Positions 6,835-14,821 of a stretch of 33,668 bases of DNA are shown here, one piece after another. The notes beneath the pieces were generated by a model. The model was not told the origin of the DNA, did not search any database, and was given only the letters and a program-made list of their open reading frames with translations. The position numbers were made by a program, and so were the translations under genes. Numbering within the stretch: the first letter of the stretch is position 1; each line of letters starts with the position of its first letter. Source of the stretch: an uncultured Chloroflexota bacterium (GTDB lineage Bacteria > Chloroflexota > Chloroflexia > Thermomicrobiales > UBA6265); contig CALMZR010000227.1 of assembly GCA_937870845.1 (NCBI GenBank), positions 1 to 33,668 of the forward strand, read 5' to 3'.

Positions 6835-7785
6835 TTAGCGCCCCGCCAGCCGCTCCACGACCGGCGCGAATGCCTCCATCACCGGCTCCAGGATGACGAC
6901 GTAGGAGAAGCCGTACCGCTCTCTCCGCTCCTCGAGCGTCTCGGCGATCTCGTCCACCGTGCCCAGCAGGACCGTTGGCGAATCGAGCGCCTCCTCGGCG
7001 CCGATGGGCAGCTCGGCGGCGAGGCGCTCGGCGGCGGCGCGGCGGTCATCCGTGATCTCAATCGTGGGAACGATGGTGTTCAGCTCGATCTGGGGGAAAC
7101 GGTCGCCCGCGGCCTCGCGCACCCACTCGATCTTGCGCGCGGTGGCCTTTGCGGTCCCGTCGGCGGCGTCCTTGGAGCCGTCGGGGAGGGCGCGGGTGGT
7201 GATGCCGACGATGTCCGCTTCGCGCGCCGCCAGCCGCAGGATGCGCGGGCTGCCGCCGCCGATGATCAGCGGCGGGTAGGGTTTTTGCACGGGCACGGGA
7301 GGGATCTGCAACCCATCGACCTGATAGAACTCGCCCCGGAAGCTCGTGCGCTCGCCGCGCAGGAGCGACTTCAGGACGGGGATCGCCTCTTGCAGCCGGG
7401 CGATGCGCACCCCGACCGGGTCGAAGGGGATGCCGGAGAGGTCGTACTCGTCCTTCAGCCACCCGGCGCCGATGCCCAGCTCGACGCGGCCGCCGGAAAG
7501 GATGTCGATCGACCCGATCGACATCGCCAGCACGACGGGGTGGCGAAAGTCGTTGTCGAAGACGAAGCCGCAGACCTTCAGCCGCTCCGTCACCATCGCC
7601 GCCGCCGCCATCGCCGCCACCGGCTCGAAGCCGCGCACGAAGTGGTCGGGCCACATCAGGGTGTCGTAGCCAAGCGCCTCCACTCGGCGCACGGTCTCGA
7701 TCCAGGTCTCCCGCGTCGGCCCGACGCTGCGGCTTTGCACGCCAAATCTGAACGGTTTCACGCGAGTCACGATTCCATCCTCCAT
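6835..7785 (-). CDS. LLM-class F420-dependent oxidoreductase (luciferase-like)
   Basis: The protein has the bacterial luciferase-like TIM barrel: FRFGVQSRSVG at the start, DTLMWPDHFV, VELGIGAGWLKDEYDLSGIPFDP (the GxGxG..EY signature) and PLIIGGGSPRILRLAAREADIVGI. It resembles the TIGR03621-type F420-dependent group; the cofactor is inferred. Two starts are possible: ATG 7785 with GGAG 7 bases upstream, or GTG 7770 with GGAGG 8 bases upstream. The ATG ribosome site would be buried in a large hairpin at 7789-7832, while the GTG site would not. The gene is divergent from the amidohydrolase-Rieske pair, so a shared oxidative or ring-cleaving pathway is plausible but unproven. Confidence 0.85.
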   Translation of the reverse strand: MEDGIVTRVKPFRFGVQSRSVGPTRETWIETVRRVEALGYDTLMWPDHFVRGFEPVAAMAAAAMVTERLKVCGFVFDNDFRHPVVLAMSIGSIDILSGGRVELGIGAGWLKDEYDLSGIPFDPVGVRIARLQEAIPVLKSLLRGERTSFRGEFYQVDGLQIPPVPVQKPYPPLIIGGGSPRILRLAAREADIVGITTRALPDGSKDAADGTAKATARKIEWVREAAGDRFPQIELNTIVPTIEITDDRRAAAERLAAELPIGAEEALDSPTVLLGTVDEIAETLEERRERYGFSYVVILEPVMEAFAPVVERLAGR

Positions 7786-7788
7786 CGC

Positions 7789-7832
7789 CGCGCTCCGCTG
7801 CTGATGCGAGGACGATCCTCGCACGGAGCGCG
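7789..7832. promoter_or_regulatory. Large two-tier inverted repeat next to the LLM start
   Basis: The outer arms are CGCGCTCCG (7789-7797) and CGGAGCGCG (7824-7832). The inner arms are TGCGAGGA (7805-7812) and TCCTCGCA (7816-7823) with a CGA loop. All 17 pairs are perfect, with one 7-nt bulge. It lies in the 155-bp divergent gap, 3 bases before the LLM ATG, and covers that start's GGAG. It may be an operator or a translation-controlling hairpin. Confidence 0.5.
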
Positions 7833-7940
7833 CCCTGTGGTCTTGCCCCTCCTGTCGCGGATCGATATGCTGACGACAGGCGGCGCCGAACCAACCGCCT
7901 ACGGCCACGAAACGCGCGCCCGCCCGAGGAGGATACCCAC

Positions 7941-9044
7941 ATGTCGGCCGTCGCCCACGAACCCCGCGCCGCGACCGCGCGGCAGACCCCGCGCGAGCTG
8001 TCGCTGATCGACTGCGACGCGCACCACAACTGGGGAGGCGTCAAGGACGTGCTGCCCTACCTGCCCCGCTACTGGGCCGACTACGTCCTCGAGAGCCAGT
8101 TCAAGGCGCTGCCGAACTCGCCCTACCCGAAAGGGGTCGGCGGCGGCGAGCGCGTCGACGCCCGGCCGGGGGACGTCGGCTCGGCCGGGTCGGACGTCGA
8201 TTTCTTCCGCCGCCAGCTCCTGGACGAATGGGGCGTCGACGTCGCCATCCTCACCGGGCAGTTCTACAACGTCGCCTTTCTCGCCAACGCCGGGTTCGCC
8301 GCCGCGCTCTCCAGCGCGCTCAACGACTGGATGATCGAAACCTGGCTGGCGCGGGACGACCGCTTCCGCGGCTCCTTGACCGTGCCCATGCAGGACCCAG
8401 TGGCCGCGGTCAAGGAGATCGACCGCCTCGGCTCGCGGCCGGACATCGTGCAAATCCTCATCTCCGCCGGCTCGCGCATGCCATACGGGCAGGCGTTCTA
8501 CGACCCGATCTGGGAAGCCTGCGAGCGCAACGGCCTGGTGGTCGGCATGCACTTCGGCGGCATCGGCATCATGCACGCGCCGACTTCGGCGGGGTGGCCT
8601 TCGTATTATCTGGAATGGCACACCGACATGTCGCAGGCGTTTCAGGCGCAGATGGTCAGCCTGGTCGCGGAGGGGACGTTCCAGAAGTTCCCCGGCTTGA
8701 AGTTCGCCCTCATCGAGGGCGGGTTCGCCTGGGTGCCCCATGTCATGTGGCGCCTCGACAAGAACTGGAAGGGGCTGCGCACCGAGTGCCCCTGGCTGAC
8801 GCGCAAGCCGAGCGAGATCATCCTCGACCATTTTCGGCTGACCACGCAGCCGATCGAAGAGCCGGACAACGACGCGCACCTGCTGCAGGTCTTCGAGATG
8901 ATGGACGCCTCGCGCACGCTGATGTTCTCCAGCGACTACCCCCATTGGGACTTCGACTCCCCGCAGCAGGCGTTCCCCCGCCTGCCGGCGGAGCTGAAGC
9001 GACGCATCTTCGTCGAGAACGCGCGGGAGCTGTATGGGCTGTAA
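7941..9044 (+). CDS. Amidohydrolase-family (ACMSD-like) metal-dependent hydrolase/decarboxylase
   Basis: ATG 7941 follows GAGGAGG by 8 bases. The 367-residue protein fits the amidohydrolase-2 TIM barrel: LIDCDAHHNW (metal-binding D-x-H near the N-terminus), VGMHFGGIG (barrel His), ALIEGGFAWVPHVMWRLDKNW, and SSDYPHWDFD with the C-terminal catalytic Asp. The ending IFVENARELYGL is typical of the family. Relatives include ACMS decarboxylase and gamma-resorcylate-type decarboxylases, usually of aromatic degradation. The substrate is not known. The Rieske gene follows after 48 bp on the same strand, which suggests one transcript. Confidence 0.85.
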   Translation: MSAVAHEPRAATARQTPRELSLIDCDAHHNWGGVKDVLPYLPRYWADYVLESQFKALPNSPYPKGVGGGERVDARPGDVGSAGSDVDFFRRQLLDEWGVDVAILTGQFYNVAFLANAGFAAALSSALNDWMIETWLARDDRFRGSLTVPMQDPVAAVKEIDRLGSRPDIVQILISAGSRMPYGQAFYDPIWEACERNGLVVGMHFGGIGIMHAPTSAGWPSYYLEWHTDMSQAFQAQMVSLVAEGTFQKFPGLKFALIEGGFAWVPHVMWRLDKNWKGLRTECPWLTRKPSEIILDHFRLTTQPIEEPDNDAHLLQVFEMMDASRTLMFSSDYPHWDFDSPQQAFPRLPAELKRRIFVENARELYGL

Positions 9045-9092
9045 CGAGGCGGGAGACGGGCAGCGCCCGCGAGGGCGGAGGGCGGACGGATC

Positions 9093-9485
9093 GTGACCCG
9101 GCACGTCGTCGCCCACGTCGCGGACATCCCCCCCGGTGAGCGCCTCATCGTCGAGATCGCCGGGCGCTCGATCGGCGTGTTCAACGTGAACGGGCGGTTC
9201 TTCGCGGTCAAAAACTCGTGTCCGCACCAGGGGGGGCAACTCTGCCTGGGGCGGACGGTGGGATTGGCGACGGCAGAGCGGCCGGGGGAGATCACGTACA
9301 CCAGGGAGGGGGAAATTTTGCGCTGCCCGTGGCACGGCTGGGAGTTCGACCTGGCGACGGGGCGCTCCGTCTTCGACCCGAACCGGACGCGGGTCAAGAG
9401 CTACCCGGTCGAGGTCGAGGAGTTGCAGGCGGAGACGTACCCGGTCGAGATCGAGCGGGAGCGGGTCGTCGTCGTGCTCACGTGA
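9093..9485 (+). CDS. Small Rieske [2Fe-2S] protein
   Basis: GTG 9093 is preceded by a purine-rich site (GGAGGGCGGA). The 130-residue protein carries one Rieske cluster site, Cys43-Pro-His45 in NSCPHQGGQL and Cys78-x2-His81 in CPWHGWEFDLATG. The two halves are 32 residues apart, about twice the usual spacing of dioxygenase ferredoxins, because of an inserted GLATAERPGEITYTREGE segment. There is no membrane segment, so it is a soluble electron carrier or a component of an oxygenase. It follows the amidohydrolase and sits opposite the LLM enzyme, which supports a role in an oxidative degradation step. Confidence 0.85.
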   Translation: MTRHVVAHVADIPPGERLIVEIAGRSIGVFNVNGRFFAVKNSCPHQGGQLCLGRTVGLATAERPGEITYTREGEILRCPWHGWEFDLATGRSVFDPNRTRVKSYPVEVEELQAETYPVEIERERVVVVLT

Positions 9486-9534
9486 ATGGCCGCGCCGCGA
9501 GCCGCTGCGAGAGCGAACGCCCCAACAACGCGAG

Positions 9535-9563
9535 TTGACACCCCTTGCCGCGACTGCCAAGAT
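9535..9563 (+). promoter_or_regulatory. Promoter candidate for the carbohydrate-type importer
   Basis: TTGACA at 9535-9540 and CAAGAT at 9558-9563 are separated by 17 bp, about 65 bp before the binding-protein start. The -35 is perfect and the -10 is weak (3 of 6). Confidence 0.4.
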
Positions 9564-9628
9564 GAAACCTCTCCGGTCCCGATAGTGACGTCGGGCTGTC
9601 ATTCGGACAACTCAAAAGGAGCGATCCC

Positions 9629-10993
9629 ATGGTTCATCGGCAGCGCCCTGAATACTCGCGGCGAGACGTGCTTCGTTCCGGCGCCGCGCTCGCGGCAGCG
9701 GCGGCGATCGCGGCGCCGGGGTCTCGGGCCCTGGCCCAGGGCACGCCGGCCGCTGGGTCGGACTTCGATTGGCAGCGGTACGCCGGGGAGGAGATCGGCG
9801 TCCTGCTGGCGCTCAGCCCGCGCAGCGATCTCCTGGTCGAGCACCAGCCGGAGTTCGAGGAGCTGACCGGCATCCGGGTCAACACCGATGTCGTGCCCGA
9901 GCAGCAGCAGCGACAAAAGCAGGTCATCGAGTTCACCTCCGGCAACCCCAGCTTCGATGTGACGGCGGTCTCCTGGCACGTCCAGAAAGGGTTGTTCGGC
10001 AAGGGCGGCTTCCTGCTCGACGTGCGCGAGTTCCTGGAAGACCCGGCGATGACGGCGCCCGACTACGACTTCGCCGACTTCTCGCAGGCGGCGATCAACT
10101 TCGCCACCCAGCCCGACGGCCGCATCGACACCCTCCCGTACAACATCGACTACTGGATCCTCTACTGGAACACGGAGCTGTTCGAGCAAAAAGGGGTCGC
10201 GTTCCCCCAGACCTTCGACGAGATGGTCGCCGCGGCCGAGGCCCTCAACGATCCCGGCAACGGCATCTACGGCTTCGCCGCGCGGGGGCTGAAGAACGCG
10301 AATACCCCCGTCTGGACCAGCTTCATGCAGGGGTGGGATGCCGTGCCGGTCGATGACCAGGGGCAACTCCGCACCACCGAGGAACCGGCCGTGGCCGCGG
10401 CCACGCTCTACCAGACGCTGCTCGCCAATTACGCCCCGCCGGGCGTGGTCGGTTTCAACTGGAACGAGTGCCAGACGTCCTTCGCCCAGGGGACCGTGGC
10501 GATGTGGTTCGATGGCATCGGGTTCGCCACGCCGCTGGAGGACCCGGAGCAATCGCTGGTCGTCGGCAAGGTCGGCTACGGGTTGCAGCCGGCGGGGCCG
10601 ATCGCCCAGCACTCCGGGACGTTCGGGGACGGGTTGGGCATCTCGGCGCAGAGCGACAAGCACGGACCCGCCTACTTCTACGCGCAATGGGCGACCAACA
10701 AGCAGAATCAGGCCCGCGTCCTCGCCGCGGGGGCCGGGGCCCCGGCCCGCAACTCGGCCTACACCGATCCAGAGGCGCTGGCCAACCTGACGGTGCCCCA
10801 GGAATGGGTCGACACCCTGATCGCCTCCGGCGAGATCGGCCTGCCGAGTTTGCCCCAGATCGTCCCGGTGACCGAGTTCCGCGATATCTTCGGCATTGCC
10901 CTGACGAACATGATCACCGGCGCGGACCCGGCGCAGGAACTGGCGGCGGCGACGGAGCAGTTCCGGCCGATTCTGGAGCAGAGTCAGCAGTAA
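9629..10993 (+). CDS. Extracellular solute-binding protein of a carbohydrate-type ABC importer (family 1)
   Basis: ATG 9629 follows AAAGGAGCG. The 454-residue product starts with a Tat-type leader (EYSRRDVLRSGAALAAAAA...ALAQ). The mature protein has the family-1 solute-binding fold: EFEELTGIRVNTDVVP, QQQRQKQVIEF, NPSFDVTAVSWHVQKG, DTLPYNIDYWILYWNTELFEQKG (the usual 'lyYNkdlfek' region) and FAQGTVAMWFDG. The ligand is likely a sugar or sugar derivative, inferred only from family. Two permease genes follow; no lipobox was seen, so anchoring may be through an uncleaved leader or free secretion. A triple-hairpin element separates it from the permeases. Confidence 0.9.
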   Translation: MVHRQRPEYSRRDVLRSGAALAAAAAIAAPGSRALAQGTPAAGSDFDWQRYAGEEIGVLLALSPRSDLLVEHQPEFEELTGIRVNTDVVPEQQQRQKQVIEFTSGNPSFDVTAVSWHVQKGLFGKGGFLLDVREFLEDPAMTAPDYDFADFSQAAINFATQPDGRIDTLPYNIDYWILYWNTELFEQKGVAFPQTFDEMVAAAEALNDPGNGIYGFAARGLKNANTPVWTSFMQGWDAVPVDDQGQLRTTEEPAVAAATLYQTLLANYAPPGVVGFNWNECQTSFAQGTVAMWFDGIGFATPLEDPEQSLVVGKVGYGLQPAGPIAQHSGTFGDGLGISAQSDKHGPAYFYAQWATNKQNQARVLAAGAGAPARNSAYTDPEALANLTVPQEWVDTLIASGEIGLPSLPQIVPVTEFRDIFGIALTNMITGADPAQELAAATEQFRPILEQSQQ

Positions 10994-10995
10994 CG

Positions 10996-11086
10996 GCCCT
11001 CACCCCCTGCCCCCCTCGCCCACCGCGGCGGGCGGAGGGGATAGCCCCTCTCCCCGCGCACGGGGAGAGGGGTTGGGGTGAGGGGC
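10996..11086. repeat. Three-stem inverted-repeat element between binding-protein and permease genes
   Basis: An outer stem (GCCCTCACCCC at 10996-11006 with GGGGTGAGGGGC at 11075-11086) encloses two hairpins. One is CCCTCGCCC...GGGCGGAGGG. The other is CCCCTCTCCCCG-CGCA-CGGGGAGAGGGG (11045-11072), a perfect 12-bp stem. Similar 'CCCTCACCCC...GGGGTGAGGG' elements are scattered in many high-GC genomes. Here it could stabilise or partly terminate the binding-protein mRNA. Confidence 0.65.
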
Positions 11087-11107
11087 GCATGACAGGGACA
11101 CGCTACG

Positions 11108-11989
11108 TTGAGGCGCACCGGTTCCTCATACCGACGGCGCGACAAGTACCTCCGCTTCGTCGTGCCCGCGTTGCTGGTCATCGTCGCGGTGATCATCTTT
11201 CCCTGGGTCTTTACCGTGTTTATGAGCCTGCACGATTGGCAGGTCGCCTCGCCGCGGAGGTGGGTCGGGCTCGCCAACTACGCCAACCTGCTTGAGGATG
11301 AGCGGTTTCGGGCGGCGATCGGGCGCACGTTCGTCTACACCCTGTTGGCGGTCGTGTTCCCCGTCGTCATCGGGGTCGCCGCCGCGGTCGTGTTCCACCG
11401 CGAATTCCCGCTGCGTGGTCTGTTGCGCAGCATCTACATCCTGCCGATGGTGGCGACGCCGGTCGCCATTGCCCTCGTGTGGACGATGATGTTTCACCCC
11501 CAGCTCGGAGTGCTCAATTACCTGCTGTCCCTCGTCGGCCTGCCGCCGTCGCTCTGGGTCTACTCGCCGCAGACCGTCATCCCGTCGCTGGTGCTGGTCG
11601 AGACCTGGCAGTGGACGCCGCTGGTGATGCTGATCGTGCTCGGCGGGCTTGCGGCGCTGCCGGTCGAGCCGATGGAATCGGCGGTGATCGACGGGGCCGG
11701 GGCGTGGCAGATCTTCCGCGATATCACGCTGCCCCTGGTCATGCCGTTCGTCATGGTCGCCGTCGTCTTGCGCACCATCGACGCCCTCAAGGCATTCGAC
11801 ACCATCTTCACCATCACCCAGGGCGGCCCCGGCGTCGCCTCGGAGACGATCAACATCTATCTGTATCTGCAAGCGTTCTCCTTCTTTCGAATCGGGCACG
11901 CCTCGGCGGTGGTGATAGTCTTTTTCGTCATCATCGTCGCCTGCTCCCTCAGCCTCCTCGCGCTCAGACAGCGGCTGCGATGGGCGTAG
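11108..11989 (+). CDS. Carbohydrate-type ABC importer permease 1 (MalF/UgpA-like)
   Basis: The best start is TTG 11108, since no ATG or GTG precedes the first membrane segment; the ribosome site is weak. The 293-residue protein has six predicted membrane segments, beginning FVVPALLVIVAVIIFPWVF. The cytoplasmic EAA loop near residues 190-216 is ESAVIDGAGAWQIFRDITLP, the ATPase-docking motif. The region IFTITQGGPGVASETINIYLY is diagnostic of MalF/UgpA-type sugar permeases. The next permease overlaps its 3' end by 10 bp, so the two are translationally coupled. No ATPase gene is nearby. Confidence 0.9.
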   Translation: MRRTGSSYRRRDKYLRFVVPALLVIVAVIIFPWVFTVFMSLHDWQVASPRRWVGLANYANLLEDERFRAAIGRTFVYTLLAVVFPVVIGVAAAVVFHREFPLRGLLRSIYILPMVATPVAIALVWTMMFHPQLGVLNYLLSLVGLPPSLWVYSPQTVIPSLVLVETWQWTPLVMLIVLGGLAALPVEPMESAVIDGAGAWQIFRDITLPLVMPFVMVAVVLRTIDALKAFDTIFTITQGGPGVASETINIYLYLQAFSFFRIGHASAVVIVFFVIIVACSLSLLALRQRLRWA

Positions 11990-12852
11990 CGGCCGGTGCC
12001 TTGCCGCGAGCGCAGACCTCGCCGCGGATCGGGCGGGGCCGGGCGACGCTGCGCCGGCTCGGATTCTGGCTGGCGCTGCTGGTGCTGCTCTCGCCGGTGG
12101 TCTTGGTCTTCCTGTGGATGTTGTCGCTGTCGCTCAAGCCGGCTGTCGAGAACACCGCCTATCCGCCGATCTTCATCCCGCGCAACCCGACGCTCGACAA
12201 CTTTCGCGAGGTCTTCGCCAACAGCCCCTTCGGGCTCTATACCGTCAACAGCCTGGTCGTGGCCACGGCCTCGACCGCGCTGTCGCTGCTGGTCGGGGTC
12301 CCGGCCGGGTACGGCATCGCCAAGTCGCGCGCCTACGGGCTGGCCGCCTTCGTGCTGGTCTCGCGCATGACGCCGGGGTTGAGCTTTCTCATCCCCTGGT
12401 TCATGCTCTTCCGCTACCTGGGGCTGAACAACACGCTCTGGGCGCTGATCATCACGCATCTGGTCATTGGATTGCCGATCACCATCTGGGTGATGATGGG
12501 CTTTTTCGAGGACCTGCACCCCGAGCTGGAGGAGGCCGCGCTCGTCGACGGCGCCAACATTTGGGCCGCCTTCCGCGACGTCGCCCTCCCCCTGGCCCGG
12601 CCGGGCATGGTCGTCGCCGCCATCCTGGCGTTCATCTTCTCCTGGAACAACTTCATCTTCGCCGTGGTGCTGGCCGGCCGCGAGACGCGGACGCTGCCGG
12701 TGGCGGTCTTCAACGTCCTGACCTTCGAGCAACTGGCCTGGGGGGCGCTGGCGGCGGCGGCCTTGATCGTCACCTTGCCGGTGCTGATCCTGACCGCATT
12801 CGTGCAGCGGCAGATCATCGTCGGCATGACCGCTGGCGGCATGAAAGGATGA
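11980..12852 (+). CDS. Carbohydrate-type ABC importer permease 2 (MalG/UgpE-like)
   Basis: ATG 11980 overlaps the end of permease 1 by 10 bases; the frame open further upstream is a shadow of that gene. The 290-residue protein has six membrane segments, a 'MLSLSLKP...NPTLDNFREVFANSPFGLYTVNSLVVA' region typical of MalG-type subunits, and the EAA loop LEEAALVDGANIWAAFRDVALP. It ends with a typical RQIIVGMTAGGMKG. It pairs with the preceding permease to form the membrane pore. The ATPase must be encoded elsewhere, as in systems with a shared MsmX/UgpC-like ATPase. Confidence 0.9.
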   Translation: MGVAAGALPRAQTSPRIGRGRATLRRLGFWLALLVLLSPVVLVFLWMLSLSLKPAVENTAYPPIFIPRNPTLDNFREVFANSPFGLYTVNSLVVATASTALSLLVGVPAGYGIAKSRAYGLAAFVLVSRMTPGLSFLIPWFMLFRYLGLNNTLWALIITHLVIGLPITIWVMMGFFEDLHPELEEAALVDGANIWAAFRDVALPLARPGMVVAAILAFIFSWNNFIFAVVLAGRETRTLPVAVFNVLTFEQLAWGALAAAALIVTLPVLILTAFVQRQIIVGMTAGGMKG

Positions 12853-12913
12853 GGCGGCCGGGGACGAACCGTCGCTTCGCTTCGGGGCTGCCCCGAACCG
12901 CCCGGCGGCGCTA

Positions 12914-12942
12914 TTGACACTCCACTGGGGCCGCGATAGGGT
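12914..12942 (+). promoter_or_regulatory. Sigma-70-type promoter for the peptide-type importer
   Basis: TTGACA at 12914-12919, a 17-bp spacer and TAGGGT at 12937-12942 lie 110 bp before the GTG start at 13053. The gap is otherwise featureless. Confidence 0.5.
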
Positions 12943-13052
12943 GTGCCCCGGTTCCACGAAGTCGCCGAACGGTCGGCAGCAATCGTCGTTGGCCCCGCGA
13001 TGGCGCGGGCGCCATGTCCTCGTCGCCCAGCGTGTGAGAAGAGGAGGTCCCC

Positions 13053-14684
13053 GTGGCACGAAACGATCTTCGCCCCATCGACCGCTTCATTGCCGACGCC
13101 GCGGCCGGCGCGCTCACCCGCCGCCAGGTAATGCAGCGCGGCGCTGCCCTGGGGCTCTCTGCCTCGGCCCTCGGGATGCTGCTGCGCGGCGCGACGCCGA
13201 GTGTGCTGGCCCAGGAGGCCGCGCCGAGCGGTCGCATCGTGATTTCGCTCTCCGCGGAACCGTCGACCCTGGAGAACTGGAACGCCTATAGCCTCGACGG
13301 CCATCCGGTGCTGCGCAACATCTTCGAGGCGCTGCTCAACCGCGACCCGGCCACCAACGAGCTGGTCGGCGAGCTGGCCACCGCCTGGGAGTGGCAGGAC
13401 GACCGCACCATCCGCTTCACCCTGCGCGAGGGCGTCACTTTCCACGACGGCTCCCCGTTCAACGCCGAAGTGGCCGCCGAGGGAGTCAACTACACCTGGT
13501 CCGCCGAGAACGCCTTCGACATCACCCAGTTCATGGGGCCGCAGATCAGCGCCGAAGTCGTCGACGAGATGACGATCGACGTCTCGGCCGCGGAGCCGGA
13601 CCCGATCCTGCCGGCGCGGCTCTACTTCGCGCCGCTGCCGAACATGGTCCAGGTCAACGAGCGCCCCGACTCGCTGCCGAGCGAGGCGATCGGCACCGGC
13701 CCGTACCAACTCGTCGAGTGGGCCCGCGGCGAGCGCATCGTGCTGACCGCCTACCCCGACTGGTGGGGCAACGCCGACCCCGAAGCCGCCTACGGAGCGC
13801 AGTCGATCCTCGACGTCGAGTTCGTCTGGCGGCCGGAGTCGACGGTGCGCGCCGCCCAGGTCAACGCCGGCGAGGCGCAGATCGCCCGCTTCCTGGCCCC
13901 GGAAGACTGCATGACCACCCCGGTCTGCGAGGAAGCGCCGAGCGTGGAGACGATCTTCCTGCGCCTCGACACCATGCACCCGGTGATGAGCGACATTCGC
14001 ATCCGCGAGGCGATCGGGCTGGCGGTCGACAAGGAGCGCCTCGTCGAGCAGATCTTCGGCGGCGGCCAGGTGGCGGCGCAGATGGTGGGTCCCTCCGCCG
14101 TCGGCTACAACGCCGAGCTGACCCCACTCGGGTACGACATGGAGCGCGCCAGCCAGCTCGTGCAGGAAGCCGCCGCCGACGGCGTGCCGATCGACATGGA
14201 GATCACCGTCGCCGTGCGCCGCGGGGCCTACCCGCGCAACGAGGAGCTGGGCGAGTACGTCGCCAACCAGCTCAACGAGATCGGTCTCAACGCCCGCACC
14301 GAGGTCATCGAGCACGCGGCCTACCAGGAACAGTACGTGATGCCCTACGACGAGATCCCGGAGGACCGCGGCTGGATCGGCACCCTCGGCCACGGCAACG
14401 AGATGATGGACGTCAGCCAGACTTTCTCCGGCTACTACCGCTGCGACGGCGGCGTCTCCACCTTCTGCGATCCCGAGATCGACGAGATGACGGCCGAGAC
14501 CTCGGTCATCACTGGCGACGAGCGGGCGGCGGCCCTGGCGGAGACGACGGCGGCGTTCATGGCGCACATCCCGGTCATCCCCATCGTCCACCTCCCCTTC
14601 TTCTACGGCCTGGCCGCGGATCTGGTCTGGACGCCGCGCCTGGACGCGTTCATGCTGGTCAAGGAGATGTCGTACTCGTCGTAG
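13053..14684 (+). CDS. ABC importer substrate-binding protein, peptide/family 5 type
   Basis: GTG 13053 follows GAGGAGG by 5 bases. The 543-residue product has a Tat-like leader (ALTRRQVMQRGAALGLSASALGMLL...VLAQ). The family-5 (DppA/OppA) solute-binding signature is clear: NIFEALLNRDPATNELVGELATAWEW, FTLREGVTFHDGSPFNAEVAAEGVNYTW, SEAIGTGPYQLVEWARGERIVL, and IREAIGLAVDKERLVEQIFGG. Family-5 proteins bind peptides, but also nickel, opines, oligosaccharides or small acids, so the ligand is open. Because tarD lies downstream, a hydroxy-acid ligand is possible but only inferred. It begins a five-gene co-directional set. Confidence 0.9.
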   Translation: MARNDLRPIDRFIADAAAGALTRRQVMQRGAALGLSASALGMLLRGATPSVLAQEAAPSGRIVISLSAEPSTLENWNAYSLDGHPVLRNIFEALLNRDPATNELVGELATAWEWQDDRTIRFTLREGVTFHDGSPFNAEVAAEGVNYTWSAENAFDITQFMGPQISAEVVDEMTIDVSAAEPDPILPARLYFAPLPNMVQVNERPDSLPSEAIGTGPYQLVEWARGERIVLTAYPDWWGNADPEAAYGAQSILDVEFVWRPESTVRAAQVNAGEAQIARFLAPEDCMTTPVCEEAPSVETIFLRLDTMHPVMSDIRIREAIGLAVDKERLVEQIFGGGQVAAQMVGPSAVGYNAELTPLGYDMERASQLVQEAAADGVPIDMEITVAVRRGAYPRNEELGEYVANQLNEIGLNARTEVIEHAAYQEQYVMPYDEIPEDRGWIGTLGHGNEMMDVSQTFSGYYRCDGGVSTFCDPEIDEMTAETSVITGDERAAALAETTAAFMAHIPVIPIVHLPFFYGLAADLVWTPRLDAFMLVKEMSYSS

Positions 14685-14787
14685 GGGGGGATAAGGGGGG
14701 GTAGGCGGGCGGCCGCAAGCGGCCTGAGGGGGGAAGAGGAGCTATCGTCCGTGCTCCCCTTCCCCCCTATCCCCCCTCTTCCCCCCC
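14684..14787. repeat. G-run/C-run inverted repeat between binding-protein and permease genes
   Basis: G7-ATAA-G7 (14684-14701) is opposed by C6-TAT-C6-TCTT-C7 (14762-14787). In between is a perfect small hairpin, GGCCGC-AA-GCGGCC (14711-14724). The G-tracts could also form a quadruplex. The element follows directly on the stop codon of the binding-protein gene. Confidence 0.55.
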
Positions 14788-14821
14788 AGCGAAGCGCCCC
14801 CCTTCGTAGGAGCGCACGGCT

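Noticed and set aside
7899-9602. Minus-strand open frame of 567 codons opposite the amidohydrolase and Rieske genes
   Set aside because: No domain visible; the plus-strand genes have catalytic motifs and proper ribosome sites.
14684-14701. G-run after the peptide-type binding-protein gene as a classical terminator
   Set aside because: No T-run follows and the downstream permeases have no promoter of their own, so full termination is unlikely.
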